The position numbers and the translations under genes are program-made. A stretch of 64,000 nucleotides of DNA from Peteryoungia rhizophila (GTDB lineage: Bacteria > Pseudomonadota > Alphaproteobacteria > Rhizobiales > Rhizobiaceae), in assembly GCF_004912145.1 (NCBI RefSeq), contig NZ_STGT01000006.1, positions 124,001 through 188,000 on the forward strand, written 5' to 3'. The stretch's first letter is position 1. Every line of letters begins with the position of its first letter. The notes under the pieces are model-generated. The model did not search any database. It was given only the letters and a program-made list of their open reading frames with translations, and was not told where the DNA came from. Positions 25,180-35,181 of the stretch are shown here, piece by piece.

Positions 25180-26700
25180 TCAGGCCTTGGCGGCTACGAC
25201 CAGCATGAATGCCGGAATGTCGTCGCCGAAACCAACCGGCGTCGGACCGTCGTCATGGTCGTGATGTCGATTGCGGCGACGATCGCGATTGTCGTCATTG
25301 GCCGGGTAGGGATTGTTGCGGTTATTGCGCGGGTTCTGGTCGCGACGCTTTTCCGCCCTGCGTTCTGTTACAACAGGCTCGACCTTGCTTGCAACCGGTT
25401 CGACCTTGATCGCTTCCACCTTGACCGCTTCCATTACCTGTTGTTCCTCTACCGGTTTGACATACTCGCTGCGCGTATCGGATTTATGACCGCCGCGCCG
25501 CTCGCGACCCTTGTCGCGAGTACGTTTCCCACGACTTTCGTCATGGCTTTCCGCCGGCGCCGGAAGCGCGGACACGTCACCGTCAAGCCATTCGATCTTC
25601 TGATCGATCAGCTTTTCGATGGCATCGAGGAACTTGGTGTCGCTGCGCGTCACCAGGGTAAAGGCCGCGCCTGAGCGCCCGGCACGGCCGGTTCGGCCGA
25701 TGCGGTGGACATAGTCTTCGGCGTGGATCGGAACGTCGAAATTGAAGACGTGACTCACATCGGGGATATCGAGGCCGCGGGCGGCAACGTCAGAAGCGAC
25801 GAGCAGCGTGATCGCATTGGCCTTGAAGCCCGCCAGCATGTTGGTGCGCGAGCGCTGGTCCATGTCGCCGTGCAGGGCACCGACAGAGAAACCGTGGCGG
25901 TCGAGCGAACGGAAGAGGTCGGCGACATCCTTCTTGCGGTTGCAGAAGATAATCGCGTTCTTCAGGTCGTCCTGGGCGCGGATCAGGTCACGGAGCGTCG
26001 AGCGCTTCTCGTAATCCTTGTTGTGGCAGGCGACGAGGCGCTGGGTCACGGTCTTCGCCGTCGAGGACGGCGGGGCGACTTCGATGCGCTCCGGGTTCTG
26101 CAGGAACTGATCGGCCAGCTTCTGGATCTCCGGCGGCATGGTTGCCGAGAAGAACAGCGTCTGACGCGTGAACGGGATCATCTTAGCGATGCGCTCGATA
26201 TCGGGGATGAAGCCCATGTCGAGCATGCGGTCGGCTTCGTCGATGACAAGGATCTCGACGCCGGTCATCAGCAGCTTGCCACGCTCGCAATGGTCGAGCA
26301 GGCGGCCAGGCGTGCAAATCAGAACGTCGGCACCGCGCTCCAGCTTGCGGTCCTGTTCATCGAAGGACACGCCGCCGATGAGGAGGGCCACGTTGAGCTT
26401 GTGATTCTTGCCGTATTTCTCGAAGTTCTCGGCGACCTGGGCGGCCAGTTCGCGCGTCGGCTCTAGAATGAGCGTGCGCGGCATGCGCGCCCGGGCCCGG
26501 CCCTTTTCGAGCAGGGTCAGCATCGGGAGAACGAAACCGGCCGTCTTGCCGGTGCCGGTCTGGGCGATGCCCAGAATATCACGCCGCTGCAGGGCGGGCG
26601 GTATCGCGCCCAGCTGAATGGGTGTGGGGATCGTGTAGCCGGCATCGGTGACGGCAGAAAGGACTTTTTGGCTCAGGCCAAGGTCAGCAAAAGTGGTCAA
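25180..26700 (-). CDS. rhlE: DEAD-box RNA helicase, RhlE type
   Basis: A roughly 506-residue DEAD-box helicase. Q motif near the start, AQTGTGKTAGF (motif I), PTRELAAQV (Ia), VIDEADRMLDMGF (II), FFSATM (III), and HRIGRTGRAGR (VI). The C-terminal tail of about 130 residues is basic and low-complexity, with VKVEAIKVEP-like repeats and Arg/Asn/Asp runs, typical of RNA-binding extensions. The TTG at 26700 (LTTFADLGLSQKV) fits how family members begin. An in-frame TTG at 26742 would add 14 residues; neither has a clear ribosome site. Confidence 0.93.
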   Translation of the reverse strand: MTTFADLGLSQKVLSAVTDAGYTIPTPIQLGAIPPALQRRDILGIAQTGTGKTAGFVLPMLTLLEKGRARARMPRTLILEPTRELAAQVAENFEKYGKNHKLNVALLIGGVSFDEQDRKLERGADVLICTPGRLLDHCERGKLLMTGVEILVIDEADRMLDMGFIPDIERIAKMIPFTRQTLFFSATMPPEIQKLADQFLQNPERIEVAPPSSTAKTVTQRLVACHNKDYEKRSTLRDLIRAQDDLKNAIIFCNRKKDVADLFRSLDRHGFSVGALHGDMDQRSRTNMLAGFKANAITLLVASDVAARGLDIPDVSHVFNFDVPIHAEDYVHRIGRTGRAGRSGAAFTLVTRSDTKFLDAIEKLIDQKIEWLDGDVSALPAPAESHDESRGKRTRDKGRERRGGHKSDTRSEYVKPVEEQQVMEAVKVEAIKVEPVASKVEPVVTERRAEKRRDQNPRNNRNNPYPANDDNRDRRRNRHHDHDDGPTPVGFGDDIPAFMLVVAAKA

Positions 26701-26934
26701 AGGGAAGTAGTTTCCGTTCCTGTTCTCGCGAACATCGCTCAATAGCCCATCGGATCGGGCTCCAATGGTTGCGGCGAATAGTGGGAAACTGCCGGAAAGT
26801 CAAGGAAACAGCCGGATTTACCCCTATAAAGGCTTAATGTTCACGAATAATTGGCAGCTGTCGCGCAAACCAACAAGAAACTATTGGCTTTCCGGGGTTC
26901 CAGGCAGAAGCATTTCGGCATTTGATGCAGTGCT

Positions 26935-28257
26935 TCAATTGATCAATGGCGTCAGCTTCATGCCGGCATTGAGGAACCGCATCGGATCGACGGGGTCGCC
27001 GTTGCGGCGGACTTCATAGTGGAGATGCGGTCCCGTCGAGCGGCCGGTCGAGCCCGAAAGGCCGATGATTTGGCCCGGTTCGACCATATCGCCTTCACCC
27101 ACCAGAATACGCGACATATGGCCGAAACGGGTCGTGAGACCCAGGCCATGGTCGATTTCGACCATATTGCCGTATCCGCCGGAAAAAGCGGCCTTTACCA
27201 CCTTGCCGCTTCCCGTCGAGCGGATCTCGGTGCCCGTCGGTGCGCGAAAATCGATACCGGCATGCATCGCGAGGCCGCCGAAGAAGGGATCCGGGCGATT
27301 GCCGAATCGGCTGGTAATGTCCTGGCCGGGGGCCGGGTTGGAGAAAGGAAGGCGCTTTGCAGTCCCGCGCACAGTTTCGAGCCGGTTGAGGGCTGCATCG
27401 AGCGCATTGAGCGAGGCATTGAAGTCACGGTCCGATTGCGGGGCGAGATAAGGGCCACCGACGGCGTCTGCGATGGGGAGTGAGGCAAGGTCGCCGATCG
27501 GAACGCCCTGGCGCTCGAGTATGGCTGAGATTTCGTCGGCCGTCTGAGATGCGCCGCTGGCGAGTTGGTCGATCCGCTGCAGTTGCTCCGCTTCGATTTC
27601 CTTCAAGGACAATGTCATGTTGGAAAACAGCCGGTCGGCGCGATCCGCGACATTCTCGCCCGTCATCGGCACATAACCGAGGGCGAGTTCCGGCTTGCGG
27701 CTGCCGGCCTCCGCTGCAATGGCGGCAGTCTCGTCCGTCGCCGTTCCCAGGAGCGCCGCGAAGGCTTGCGTGCCCGTCGGCAGGGCCGCGTGATTCTTGC
27801 CGTCCACGATTGGCTTATCGGCCGGCACGGGGCCATCGGTCGGCAGAGCGTCGGATGGGTTGCTGCCCTCGAGAAGCGCACCGATCCGGCCATGCCGCGA
27901 AGTGAGCGCCATCTGCTGTTCGAGCAGTTTCTCGACCTTTTCCTCGACCACTTGCTGATCGAGAAGCTGGCGAGAGGTCACCCGGTCGACCTGCGCCCTG
28001 AGTGCGGCGATTCGGTCTTCGTATTCGTGCTGCATGCGTGCCTGGCGAGCCATGGTGGCGCCGATCAGATTGTCGCGCAGGACGAGATATGTGGTCGCGC
28101 CGAGATAGCCGATTGACATCGTGCCGAGAAAACAGACGGTGAGGGCGATCATCCAGGGGCGAATGGTCATGTGGCGGATGCGGTCGCCGCTCGCCAGAAT
28201 GACGACGTGCTGCACCTTGCGCTTTCCGAAGATCTGGTTGTTCGAACCCGCCGCCAC
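26935..28257 (-). CDS. M23 family metallopeptidase (membrane-anchored, coiled coil)
   Basis: A roughly 440-residue cell-wall endopeptidase-like protein. One transmembrane helix (about 35-60) is followed by a long coiled coil (about 70-120), a variable middle and a C-terminal LytM/M23 domain. Zinc and catalytic residues are visible in MHAGIDFRAPTGTEI (His and Asp) and PHLHYEV (HxH). The layout resembles EnvC/MepM-type proteins that cleave or regulate cleavage of peptidoglycan during division. The start is uncertain: GTG at 28257 has a G-rich ribosome-like stretch, while TTG at 28269 would add four residues. Confidence 0.9.
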   Translation of the reverse strand: MAAGSNNQIFGKRKVQHVVILASGDRIRHMTIRPWMIALTVCFLGTMSIGYLGATTYLVLRDNLIGATMARQARMQHEYEDRIAALRAQVDRVTSRQLLDQQVVEEKVEKLLEQQMALTSRHGRIGALLEGSNPSDALPTDGPVPADKPIVDGKNHAALPTGTQAFAALLGTATDETAAIAAEAGSRKPELALGYVPMTGENVADRADRLFSNMTLSLKEIEAEQLQRIDQLASGASQTADEISAILERQGVPIGDLASLPIADAVGGPYLAPQSDRDFNASLNALDAALNRLETVRGTAKRLPFSNPAPGQDITSRFGNRPDPFFGGLAMHAGIDFRAPTGTEIRSTGSGKVVKAAFSGGYGNMVEIDHGLGLTTRFGHMSRILVGEGDMVEPGQIIGLSGSTGRSTGPHLHYEVRRNGDPVDPMRFLNAGMKLTPLIN

Positions 28258-28392
28258 GCTGCCCCCCAATCAAATTCAGGCGAAACGCTGTTGCATTCCT
28301 TGCCCTTCGGCGGTCCGTCGACTCTGCGATCCCGCCTTTAGGAGTTACGCATAATTAGGGTTAATGAAGCGTTAGGCGCCTGGAATTGCGTG

Positions 28393-29238
28393 TCAAACCG
28401 ACGAGTTGTTCTTGGAGGACAGAGACCTGTAGAAGGAGGGTGTGAGGCCCGCTTCCGCCCGGGCGACATCGTTGAAGGGGGCCTTGAGCTGGCCGCGAAA
28501 ATTGGCGCGGACCAGATCCTGGAAGGCTCTCGCCGGATCGCGTTTCTCCCGGGCGCAGAGGAAACGGAACCACTTGGCGCCGACGGCCACATGGCCCTTT
28601 TCGTCCTCGTAGATCACCTTGAGCACGTCGGCGCTCTCGAGGTCTCCGGTCTCGCGCATCTTTTCCTGTAATGCCGGCGTGACGTCGAGACCGCGAGCCT
28701 CCAGGATCAGCGGTACTACCGCCAATCGTGCCGTCAGGTCGTTCTTGGTCGAATGTGCTGCCTGCCAGAGGCCGTCATGGGCCGGCATGTCTCCATAGTC
28801 GGCGCCGAGGGCGCGCAGCCTGTCGCGGACCAAATTGAAATGCTTGGCTTCCTCGAAGGCCACCTTCATCCAGCCGTCGAAGAAGGAATGCGGTACCGGC
28901 TCGGTCGCAAAGCGCGCGACGATGTCGAGCGCGAGGTCGACGGCGTTCAGTTCGATATGGGCGAGGGCGTGCAGAAGCGCAACGCGCCCGGGCAGCGTGT
29001 GCAGCGATCGCTTGCCGACGGCCTTGGGCGGAACCAGTTCCGGCTTTGCCGGGCGTCCGGGGCGATCGGGAAGCGGCGGATCGAGCGGCGAGCGCAATGA
29101 CAGGCGGCGTTCCTGCCAGCGGATCGCCGCAGTTTGAGCGAGCGCCGTCTTCTCGTCGAGGTCGGCGCTCGTGATCGCGAGGGTGGCAGCGCCGCGAAGG
29201 GAATGGAAAGCCGTCTCGGGCTGCGTCATCTCGGGCAT
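28393..29238 (-). CDS. DUF455 family ferritin-like protein
   Basis: A 281-residue protein of the DUF455 family. Helical segments carry metal-ligand-like Glu/His: LHALAHIELNAVDLALD near residue 90, MKVAFEEAKHFNLV near 125, and VIYEDEKGHVAVGA near 210, forming two ExxH pairs of a ferritin-like di-metal site. Function is unknown. It starts one base after the bcp stop, so bcp and this gene form an operon. Confidence 0.88.
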   Translation of the reverse strand: MPEMTQPETAFHSLRGAATLAITSADLDEKTALAQTAAIRWQERRLSLRSPLDPPLPDRPGRPAKPELVPPKAVGKRSLHTLPGRVALLHALAHIELNAVDLALDIVARFATEPVPHSFFDGWMKVAFEEAKHFNLVRDRLRALGADYGDMPAHDGLWQAAHSTKNDLTARLAVVPLILEARGLDVTPALQEKMRETGDLESADVLKVIYEDEKGHVAVGAKWFRFLCAREKRDPARAFQDLVRANFRGQLKAPFNDVARAEAGLTPSFYRSLSSKNNSSV

Positions 29239-29239
29239 G

Positions 29240-29707
29240 TCACAGGGCCTGGGCTGCCTTCAGCACGGCCTGCGCATGGCCTGCTACCTTCACCTTGCGC
29301 CAGATTTCGACGACCTTGCCTGAGCCGTCGATCAGGAAGGTCGAGCGTTCGACACCCATATAGGTCTTGCCGTACATGCTCTTTTCCTTCCACACGCCAT
29401 AGGCTTGCAGCGCCTGATGCTCCTCGTCAGCGGCGAGCACGACCGACAGGCTGTGTTTGGCGGCAAACTTGTCGTGGCTCTTCACCGAATCAGGCGAAAC
29501 GCCGATGACGGTCGCGCCGATCTTTTCGAAATCGGCGGCAAGGCCGGTGAAGTCGATTGCTTCGGTCGTGCAGCCGCTCGTGTCGTCCTTGGGATAGAAG
29601 TAGACGATCACCGGCTTTCCGGAGAAATCGCCAAGCGAAACGGTGCCGCCGCCGTTGCGGGGCAGGGAGAATACGGGGGCCATGTCCCCGGCAGTCAAAT
29701 CCGTCAT
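29240..29707 (-). CDS. bcp: Thioredoxin-dependent peroxiredoxin, BCP/PrxQ type
   Basis: A 155-residue peroxiredoxin reducing hydroperoxides. The peroxidatic Cys lies in FYPKDDTSGCTTEAIDF; the family Arg is in MGVERSTFLID. The second Cys that many BCP proteins carry five residues later is absent (Ile), and no other Cys is seen, so this is a 1-Cys variant needing an external thiol for recycling. Divergent from the AsmA-like gene, whose start is 122 bases away. Confidence 0.94.
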   Translation of the reverse strand: MTDLTAGDMAPVFSLPRNGGGTVSLGDFSGKPVIVYFYPKDDTSGCTTEAIDFTGLAADFEKIGATVIGVSPDSVKSHDKFAAKHSLSVVLAADEEHQALQAYGVWKEKSMYGKTYMGVERSTFLIDGSGKVVEIWRKVKVAGHAQAVLKAAQAL

Positions 29708-29829
29708 GGGATAACCTTTCTTTTGCCCGTTTTATGCGTGAATCTGGGCATCATCGATATATAGTCCGCTCCGAAGTCGTCCAGAGCGACTTGTTAGCGG
29801 CATCGGTCGACGGAGACAATCACCAGCAC

Positions 29830-32800
29830 ATGTCGGAGATCCGGGGCGAAAAGCTACGGTTTCGCAAGCGGGACATCGTGCCGCTGCATGCCCTTCCTTC
29901 GGCTCAGGCCGAGGATCCCCTCATCGTGCATTGCCCTCCGCCGAAGCGCTCCCTGTTTCGGCGCTTCCTGAGGGTGCTTGTGGGGTTTGCGGGCCTCTGG
30001 TTGATCGTCTTCATGGGCGTCTATGCGGTCGTCGAGAGCGGGGCGCTCGATGCTGCCCTTGCCCAACGCGCGCGGACGGTTCTCAACGATGCGCTCGGCG
30101 AGCAATTCGTGGCCGAGATCGGTGCCACCGAGGTCCGGTTCTCGAACGACATGGAATTGTCGGTCGAAGCGCGCGACGTCACCTTGCATCAGACAGTCGG
30201 CGGCCAGCAGGTCGCCGTCACTCAATCGGTGCGCTTCATCATCGAACCGCTCGCACTTCTCGGGGGGCGCTTCTCTGTCCGCGAGGTGGTGAGCGAAGGG
30301 ATCAATCTCGACGCCACCGTCCTGCCCAAGGGCAAGCCCATCGACCTCTCCAACTGGCGGGTCGACCAAGTGCCGGCGCGGCTCGCCGACGCTTTTGGCG
30401 AACTCGACAGGCTGCAGGGGTTTATCTCGCGGGGAGGCCTCGACCGAATGCGGCTCGGCGGGCTGGAAATTGCCTCGACCAGCGCCAGCGGACGGCCGCT
30501 TTCCATTTCCATCGACGACATCGTGCTGGAACGGGGCGACGACGATTCGCTGTCGATTTTCGGCGCCGTCTCGGTGAACGGGCAGCAGACAGAGCTCACT
30601 GCCCTGACCACCAATGTCGGAGGGCGGGCTGAAGCCTTGACGATGCGCGTTGCCGACGTGCGTGTCACGCCCTTTCTTCTCCGGCGCTCGAGCGTTGGCG
30701 AAGCGCGCCAGGGCATCGACGGGTCCGCCGAACTGCTGCTCAATGCCCGGCGCGAAGATGGGTCGCAGACACCGGCAGTGTCGCTCGCGATCAACATGCG
30801 CAAGGCGGGCTTTTACTCGGACGGCCAGCGCCAGGAACTGACCGACGCCCAGCTCAAGCTCTCCTATGATTTTGCCAAGGACACGATCGAGCTGGCTGAT
30901 TCCATGGCGCGCTTCGAGGAGACGGTCATCCCGCTCTCCGGCGGCATCATCGATCTCGACCGCCTTCCCGAGGGGCCGAGTTTCGGCAAGGGCTTCGGCC
31001 TCGATCTGGTGGTGACCGACGGGCGGGCGAATGTGCCGACGGCTGGGGAGACGCCGTTTCCGTTTTTCCTCAAGGGCTACGGTCGCTATCTCGTCGATGA
31101 GAACATGCTGCAACTCGATACGCTCGACGCATCGACGCCCGGTGGCAACATGCGCGGGAAACTGCAGATCCGTTTCGGCGGCACGGGTCCGGAGATCCGC
31201 TTCAACGGCGAAGTGCAGGACATGCGCACCAGCGTCGTCAAGCAGCTCTGGCCTTACTGGATCGCCTCGAAGCCAAGGGCTTGGGTGCTCGAGAACCTCT
31301 ATGGCGGCATCATTCCGCGCGGCACGATCGAAGTCTTCATTCCACAGAACCGCCTGTCGATCGATCCGAAACCCGTGCGCCTCGACGCCAATGAGTTGAA
31401 GATCGGTTTCGATCTGGAAGACGCCCGGTTGAACCTCACCGGTGACCTACCACCTCTTCGCGATGTCTATGGTCGTTTCGACATGGTGGGCGAAAGGGTC
31501 GATGTCGACATTCGCTCGGCCGGCTCCTTCTTTCCATCGGGGCGCATGGTGACGCTCGATCGCGGCAAGCTGGTCCTCCAGGACGCCTATGAAAAGCCGC
31601 TCATGGCCGATCTCGAACTCGATGTCAGCGGCGCTGCCGACGCCGTGGCCGAACTCGTCTCGTTCAAGCCGATCGAGGCGTTGCGTACCGTCGATTTCAA
31701 GGCGGATGACTTTGCCGGAAAGGTGCGCGGCAGGGCGAAGATCCGCCTCGGTCTCGTGGCCGACCAGCAGCCGCCCGACCCAAGCTGGACGGCAGAGGTC
31801 GATCTCGAAGACGTCGATGTTTCGAAGCCTTTCGACGGTCGGCAGATCAGCGATGTCACCGGAAAATTGATCGTCGATGCTGACAAGGCCAAGCTCGAGG
31901 CCAAGGCCCGGATCGATGACGTGACCATGGATGTGGAGCTGACCGAACCCGTGCGCCGCGGCGAAGGGGAGGTGGCCCGCGAACGGGTGGTCACCGCGAC
32001 GCTCGACAATGCGACCCGCGAGAAGCTCGTGCCGGGGCTCGGCGAGCTCGTCAGCGGTCCCATGAAGATCGAATTGCGCCGTCTCGACGAAACCCGCCAG
32101 TCCGTGTCTGTCGATCTGCGCTCGGCGACGCTGACCATACCCTGGGTCGGCTGGGCCAAGGGGCAGGGCATCGGCGCCATGGCGAAGTTCGAATTATCGA
32201 AGAACGGTACCCAATCGCTGATCGAGAAGTTCGAACTCGACGGGGAAGGTTTCGGTGCCGTCGGCGAAATGTCGGCCGACGACAAGGGGCTTGTGGCCGC
32301 CAAACTTTCGCGCGTCCGCCTGTCGCCCGAGGATAACGTGGCGCTGACGATACGGCTCAGCAAGGGCGTCTATTCGGTCGTCGCCAATGGAAGTGCCTTC
32401 GACGCACGCTCGCTGATTTCGACGATACAGCAGCCCTCCGGGGACGTCGGTAACACAAAAACCTCAAATACTTCACTCCGTATCGAAGGGCGATTCGAGC
32501 GTGTCGTCGGTTTCGGCGGCGAACAGCTGTCCGGAGTATCCGTCGTCTATTCCTCGGGCAAGGGGCGCCTCAGCGGGGTCGATTTTTCCGGCGTGACGGG
32601 CAGTGGCCAGGCTCTGGTTGCCAAGCTGCGGCAACCGGACGGACGACGCGAACTCTCCGTGACGACGAGCGATGCCGGCGCCGTGCTCCGCTTCCTCGAT
32701 ACGTACAAGCGCCTGGGCGGCGGCCTTGCCAACCTCCGACTGACAGAGACCCGTGAGGGCGCCTGGAGTGGGAACCTCGACCTGCGGAATTTCCAGGTCC

Positions 32801-33243
32801 AGAACGAAGAACGGCTGCAGAGCATCGTGACGACGCCAACCGGTGCCGATGGACGAAGCCTCAACAGTGCGGTGCGCAGCGATATCGATGTCAGTTCGGC
32901 CCGCTTCCAGCGCGCCTTTGCGCGCCTTTCGGTGGTCGATGGCACACTCAGTTTGGAAAACGGCATCGTGCGTGGCGAACAGATCGGCGCCACCTTCCAG
33001 GGGATCGTGCGCGACCAGGCCGGGCGGATCGACCTGACCGGCACCTTCATGCCGGCCTATGGCTTGAACCGGCTGTTCGGCGAACTGCCGGTGATCGGCG
33101 CCATCCTCGGCAATGGCCGGGACCGTGGCCTGCTCGGGATCACCTTCAAGCTGACCGGCGCGACCACCAAGCCCAATCTCGTGATCAACCCGCTGTCGAT
33201 CATCGCGCCGGGTGTGTTTCGCCAGATCTTCGAATTCCGCTAA
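29830..33243 (+). CDS. Large AsmA/YhdP-like (DUF3971) envelope protein
   Basis: A 1137-residue protein. A cytoplasmic N-terminus of about 40 residues is followed by one transmembrane helix (LRVLVGFAGLWLIVFMGVYAV, in part) and a very long beta-rich periplasmic region, with DUF3971 in the middle and an AsmA_2-like C-terminus (FRDQ/GRIDLTGTFMPAYGLNRLFGELPVIG type). AsmA-like proteins such as YhdP and TamB are proposed to bridge the periplasm and carry phospholipids to the outer membrane. I chose the ATG at 29830; upstream in-frame ATGs fall in sequence complementary to bcp. Confidence 0.88.
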   Translation: MSEIRGEKLRFRKRDIVPLHALPSAQAEDPLIVHCPPPKRSLFRRFLRVLVGFAGLWLIVFMGVYAVVESGALDAALAQRARTVLNDALGEQFVAEIGATEVRFSNDMELSVEARDVTLHQTVGGQQVAVTQSVRFIIEPLALLGGRFSVREVVSEGINLDATVLPKGKPIDLSNWRVDQVPARLADAFGELDRLQGFISRGGLDRMRLGGLEIASTSASGRPLSISIDDIVLERGDDDSLSIFGAVSVNGQQTELTALTTNVGGRAEALTMRVADVRVTPFLLRRSSVGEARQGIDGSAELLLNARREDGSQTPAVSLAINMRKAGFYSDGQRQELTDAQLKLSYDFAKDTIELADSMARFEETVIPLSGGIIDLDRLPEGPSFGKGFGLDLVVTDGRANVPTAGETPFPFFLKGYGRYLVDENMLQLDTLDASTPGGNMRGKLQIRFGGTGPEIRFNGEVQDMRTSVVKQLWPYWIASKPRAWVLENLYGGIIPRGTIEVFIPQNRLSIDPKPVRLDANELKIGFDLEDARLNLTGDLPPLRDVYGRFDMVGERVDVDIRSAGSFFPSGRMVTLDRGKLVLQDAYEKPLMADLELDVSGAADAVAELVSFKPIEALRTVDFKADDFAGKVRGRAKIRLGLVADQQPPDPSWTAEVDLEDVDVSKPFDGRQISDVTGKLIVDADKAKLEAKARIDDVTMDVELTEPVRRGEGEVARERVVTATLDNATREKLVPGLGELVSGPMKIELRRLDETRQSVSVDLRSATLTIPWVGWAKGQGIGAMAKFELSKNGTQSLIEKFELDGEGFGAVGEMSADDKGLVAAKLSRVRLSPEDNVALTIRLSKGVYSVVANGSAFDARSLISTIQQPSGDVGNTKTSNTSLRIEGRFERVVGFGGEQLSGVSVVYSSGKGRLSGVDFSGVTGSGQALVAKLRQPDGRRELSVTTSDAGAVLRFLDTYKRLGGGLANLRLTETREGAWSGNLDLRNFQVQNEERLQSIVTTPTGADGRSLNSAVRSDIDVSSARFQRAFARLSVVDGTLSLENGIVRGEQIGATFQGIVRDQAGRIDLTGTFMPAYGLNRLFGELPVIGAILGNGRDRGLLGITFKLTGATTKPNLVINPLSIIAPGVFRQIFEFR

Positions 33244-33255
33244 AGATATTCGATC

Positions 33256-33948
33256 TCAGTCGCGCTCGATGATGATTACCGGCAGCGCGAGGCGACGGGC
33301 GGCGATGATCTTCGCATAACCCGCCGGGCCACCGGAATTTCGGCAGACGAGATGCGTGATTCCGTAGGCCGTAAAAAGGTCGGCCTCCCGTTCGGGGTCA
33401 CTGGCCGGTTTGCCCAGCACGAGCATATGGTCCGTAAAGGCGAGGGGAGCCTCTGGCGGGTCGACCATGCGGATGACGAAGCGGCAATCGCTGCGCCCGG
33501 TAAAGGCGTCGAGATATTGCCGTCCGAGCGCGAGAAACACGGTGGCCGCGGGTGGCAGTGCCTCCGCTGCCGCGGCGAGCGACTGCACCGCCTTCCACCG
33601 GTCGCCGGGTTGCTTTTGCCAGCGTGGCCGCATGTGTTGCTCGAGCGGTACACCCGATATTGCCGAGGCCTGTATGGCGTTTTCGCTTATGCGTCGGGCG
33701 AAGGGATGCGTTGCATCGATCATCCGCTCGAAGCCTTCCGCCCGCAGATAGTTTGCCAGCCCTTCTGCGCCACCGAAGCCGCCGATCCTCACAGTGCCGA
33801 CCGGTAGCGCCGGGTCGACCGTTCGCCCCGCGAGCGAGGTCGTGACACGATGGCCTTCGTCAAGGAGTTGCCTAGCCAGGGCCCGGGCCTCTGCCGTGCC
33901 GCCGAGGATGAGGATCTTTTGCGGGTTCTCGCTTTTCTCAGACTGCAT
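33256..33948 (-). CDS. cobK: Precorrin-6A reductase
   Basis: A 230-residue CobK/CbiJ protein that reduces the macrocycle of precorrin-6A with NADPH in cobalamin synthesis. The N-terminal ILILGGTAEARALARQL is the nucleotide-binding strand, followed by RIGGFGG and MIDATHPFARRISENA, the family signature. It overlaps the upstream cbiD gene by 11 bases and is transcribed with it. Confidence 0.94.
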   Translation of the reverse strand: MQSEKSENPQKILILGGTAEARALARQLLDEGHRVTTSLAGRTVDPALPVGTVRIGGFGGAEGLANYLRAEGFERMIDATHPFARRISENAIQASAISGVPLEQHMRPRWQKQPGDRWKAVQSLAAAAEALPPAATVFLALGRQYLDAFTGRSDCRFVIRMVDPPEAPLAFTDHMLVLGKPASDPEREADLFTAYGITHLVCRNSGGPAGYAKIIAARRLALPVIIIERD

Positions 33949-35074
33949 GAGCGATGATCGCTCCTTTGCGGTCGGTCACGATGACGTCCACGCTCACTCC
34001 ACTGTCGCGCAGCACGCCCTCCGCAGTCCGCTTGGCGGCCTCGGCGATGGATGTTGCTATGTCGATGGATACTTTCGTCATGATTTCAAAGACTTCAAGC
34101 GCTGTATTCGCGTTTTTGACGGCATGATGCTGGGAATCTGTCAGTGATTGGCTGCAAGGCATTGATAGATAGAATAGATTGTCCACCTGGCTGCGGGACG
34201 AATGCAGGTCCAGGGCGCCCTGGGCAAGCTTGGTCATCTTGGCGAAACCACCCGCGATGGTGAGCCGGGGTACGGGATGGGCGCGGATATATTTGAGCAA
34301 TCCGCCGGCAAAATCGCCCATGTCGATCAGCGCGCCGTCCGGCAGGCCATGAAAGGCCTGGGCTGCCCTTTCCGATGTTGATCCCGTCGCGCCGAGCAGA
34401 TGCGTCAGGCCCTCGGCGCGGGCCACGTCGATGCCGCGATGGATGGAGTGGATCCAGGCCGCGCAGGAGAAGGGATGGACCACGCCTGTCGTGCCAAGGA
34501 TGGAGATGCCGCCGAGAATGCCGAGCCTCGGGTTCCAGGTCTTCTCCGCAATGGTCGCGCCGCCGGGCACCGAGATCCGGATCTCGAGATCGGGCGACAC
34601 ATTGTGTTCTTCGGCCAGTGCCTCGACCACGGCCGACATCATGGCGCGCGGCACGGGATTGATGGCCGGTTCTCCAACCCCGATCGGCAGGCCGGCCTTG
34701 GTCACGGTCCCGACGCCGTCGCCGGCCACAAAGCGGATGCCGCTTCCGGGCGACAGCCGTGTCACGGTGGAGACTACGGTGGCCCCATGGGTCACATCCG
34801 GATCATCGCCCGCATCCTTGACGATGCCTGCAAAGACGCTCTCTCCGTCCATGCCTTCCCTGGCCAGCGCGAAGGCGGGAGTTTCGCCTTTCGGCAGGGT
34901 GATCGAAACCGGGTCTGGAAAGGTCCCGGTCAACAGCGCCGTATAGGCGGCCTTGGTCGCCGCCGTCGCGCAGGCGCCGGTGGTCCAACCTTTGCGCAGG
35001 GGTGCTCCTTCCGGCTTCTCCAGCCGCTCGCCTTCGGAGGCGTTCTTCCCGTCGTTTCGATCGGCATCGCTCAT
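33938..35074 (-). CDS. cbiD: Cobalt-precorrin-5B (C1)-methyltransferase (CbiD-type)
   Basis: A 378-residue CbiD protein for C1 methylation with loss of the C20 fragment. Signatures: LRKGWTTGACATAATKAAY near the N-terminus, then GDGVGTVTKAGLPIGVGEPAINPVPR and ISILGTTGVVHPFS. CbiD is best known from the anaerobic pathway; in some aerobic producers it stands in for CobF. The ATG at 35074 is used; in-frame ATGs upstream add unlike sequence. Divergent from cobA with about 107 bases between, in which I see no clear cobalamin riboswitch. Confidence 0.93.
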   Translation of the reverse strand: MSDADRNDGKNASEGERLEKPEGAPLRKGWTTGACATAATKAAYTALLTGTFPDPVSITLPKGETPAFALAREGMDGESVFAGIVKDAGDDPDVTHGATVVSTVTRLSPGSGIRFVAGDGVGTVTKAGLPIGVGEPAINPVPRAMMSAVVEALAEEHNVSPDLEIRISVPGGATIAEKTWNPRLGILGGISILGTTGVVHPFSCAAWIHSIHRGIDVARAEGLTHLLGATGSTSERAAQAFHGLPDGALIDMGDFAGGLLKYIRAHPVPRLTIAGGFAKMTKLAQGALDLHSSRSQVDNLFYLSMPCSQSLTDSQHHAVKNANTALEVFEIMTKVSIDIATSIAEAAKRTAEGVLRDSGVSVDVIVTDRKGAIIAHAV

Positions 35075-35181
35075 GCCTCGCTTATAGGCGAGCTGACTGC
35101 CGGGCGGAAGGCATGGGGCCGCAGGTTGCATGCGGAAAGCACTGCTACGGAATTGCAATTTTTATCGGCGGGGCCTAGACC

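Noticed and set aside
35075..35181. Possible cobalamin riboswitch between cbiD and cobA
   Set aside because: Short pieces look like parts of a B12 box, but the core conserved segments and their order are not present on either strand.
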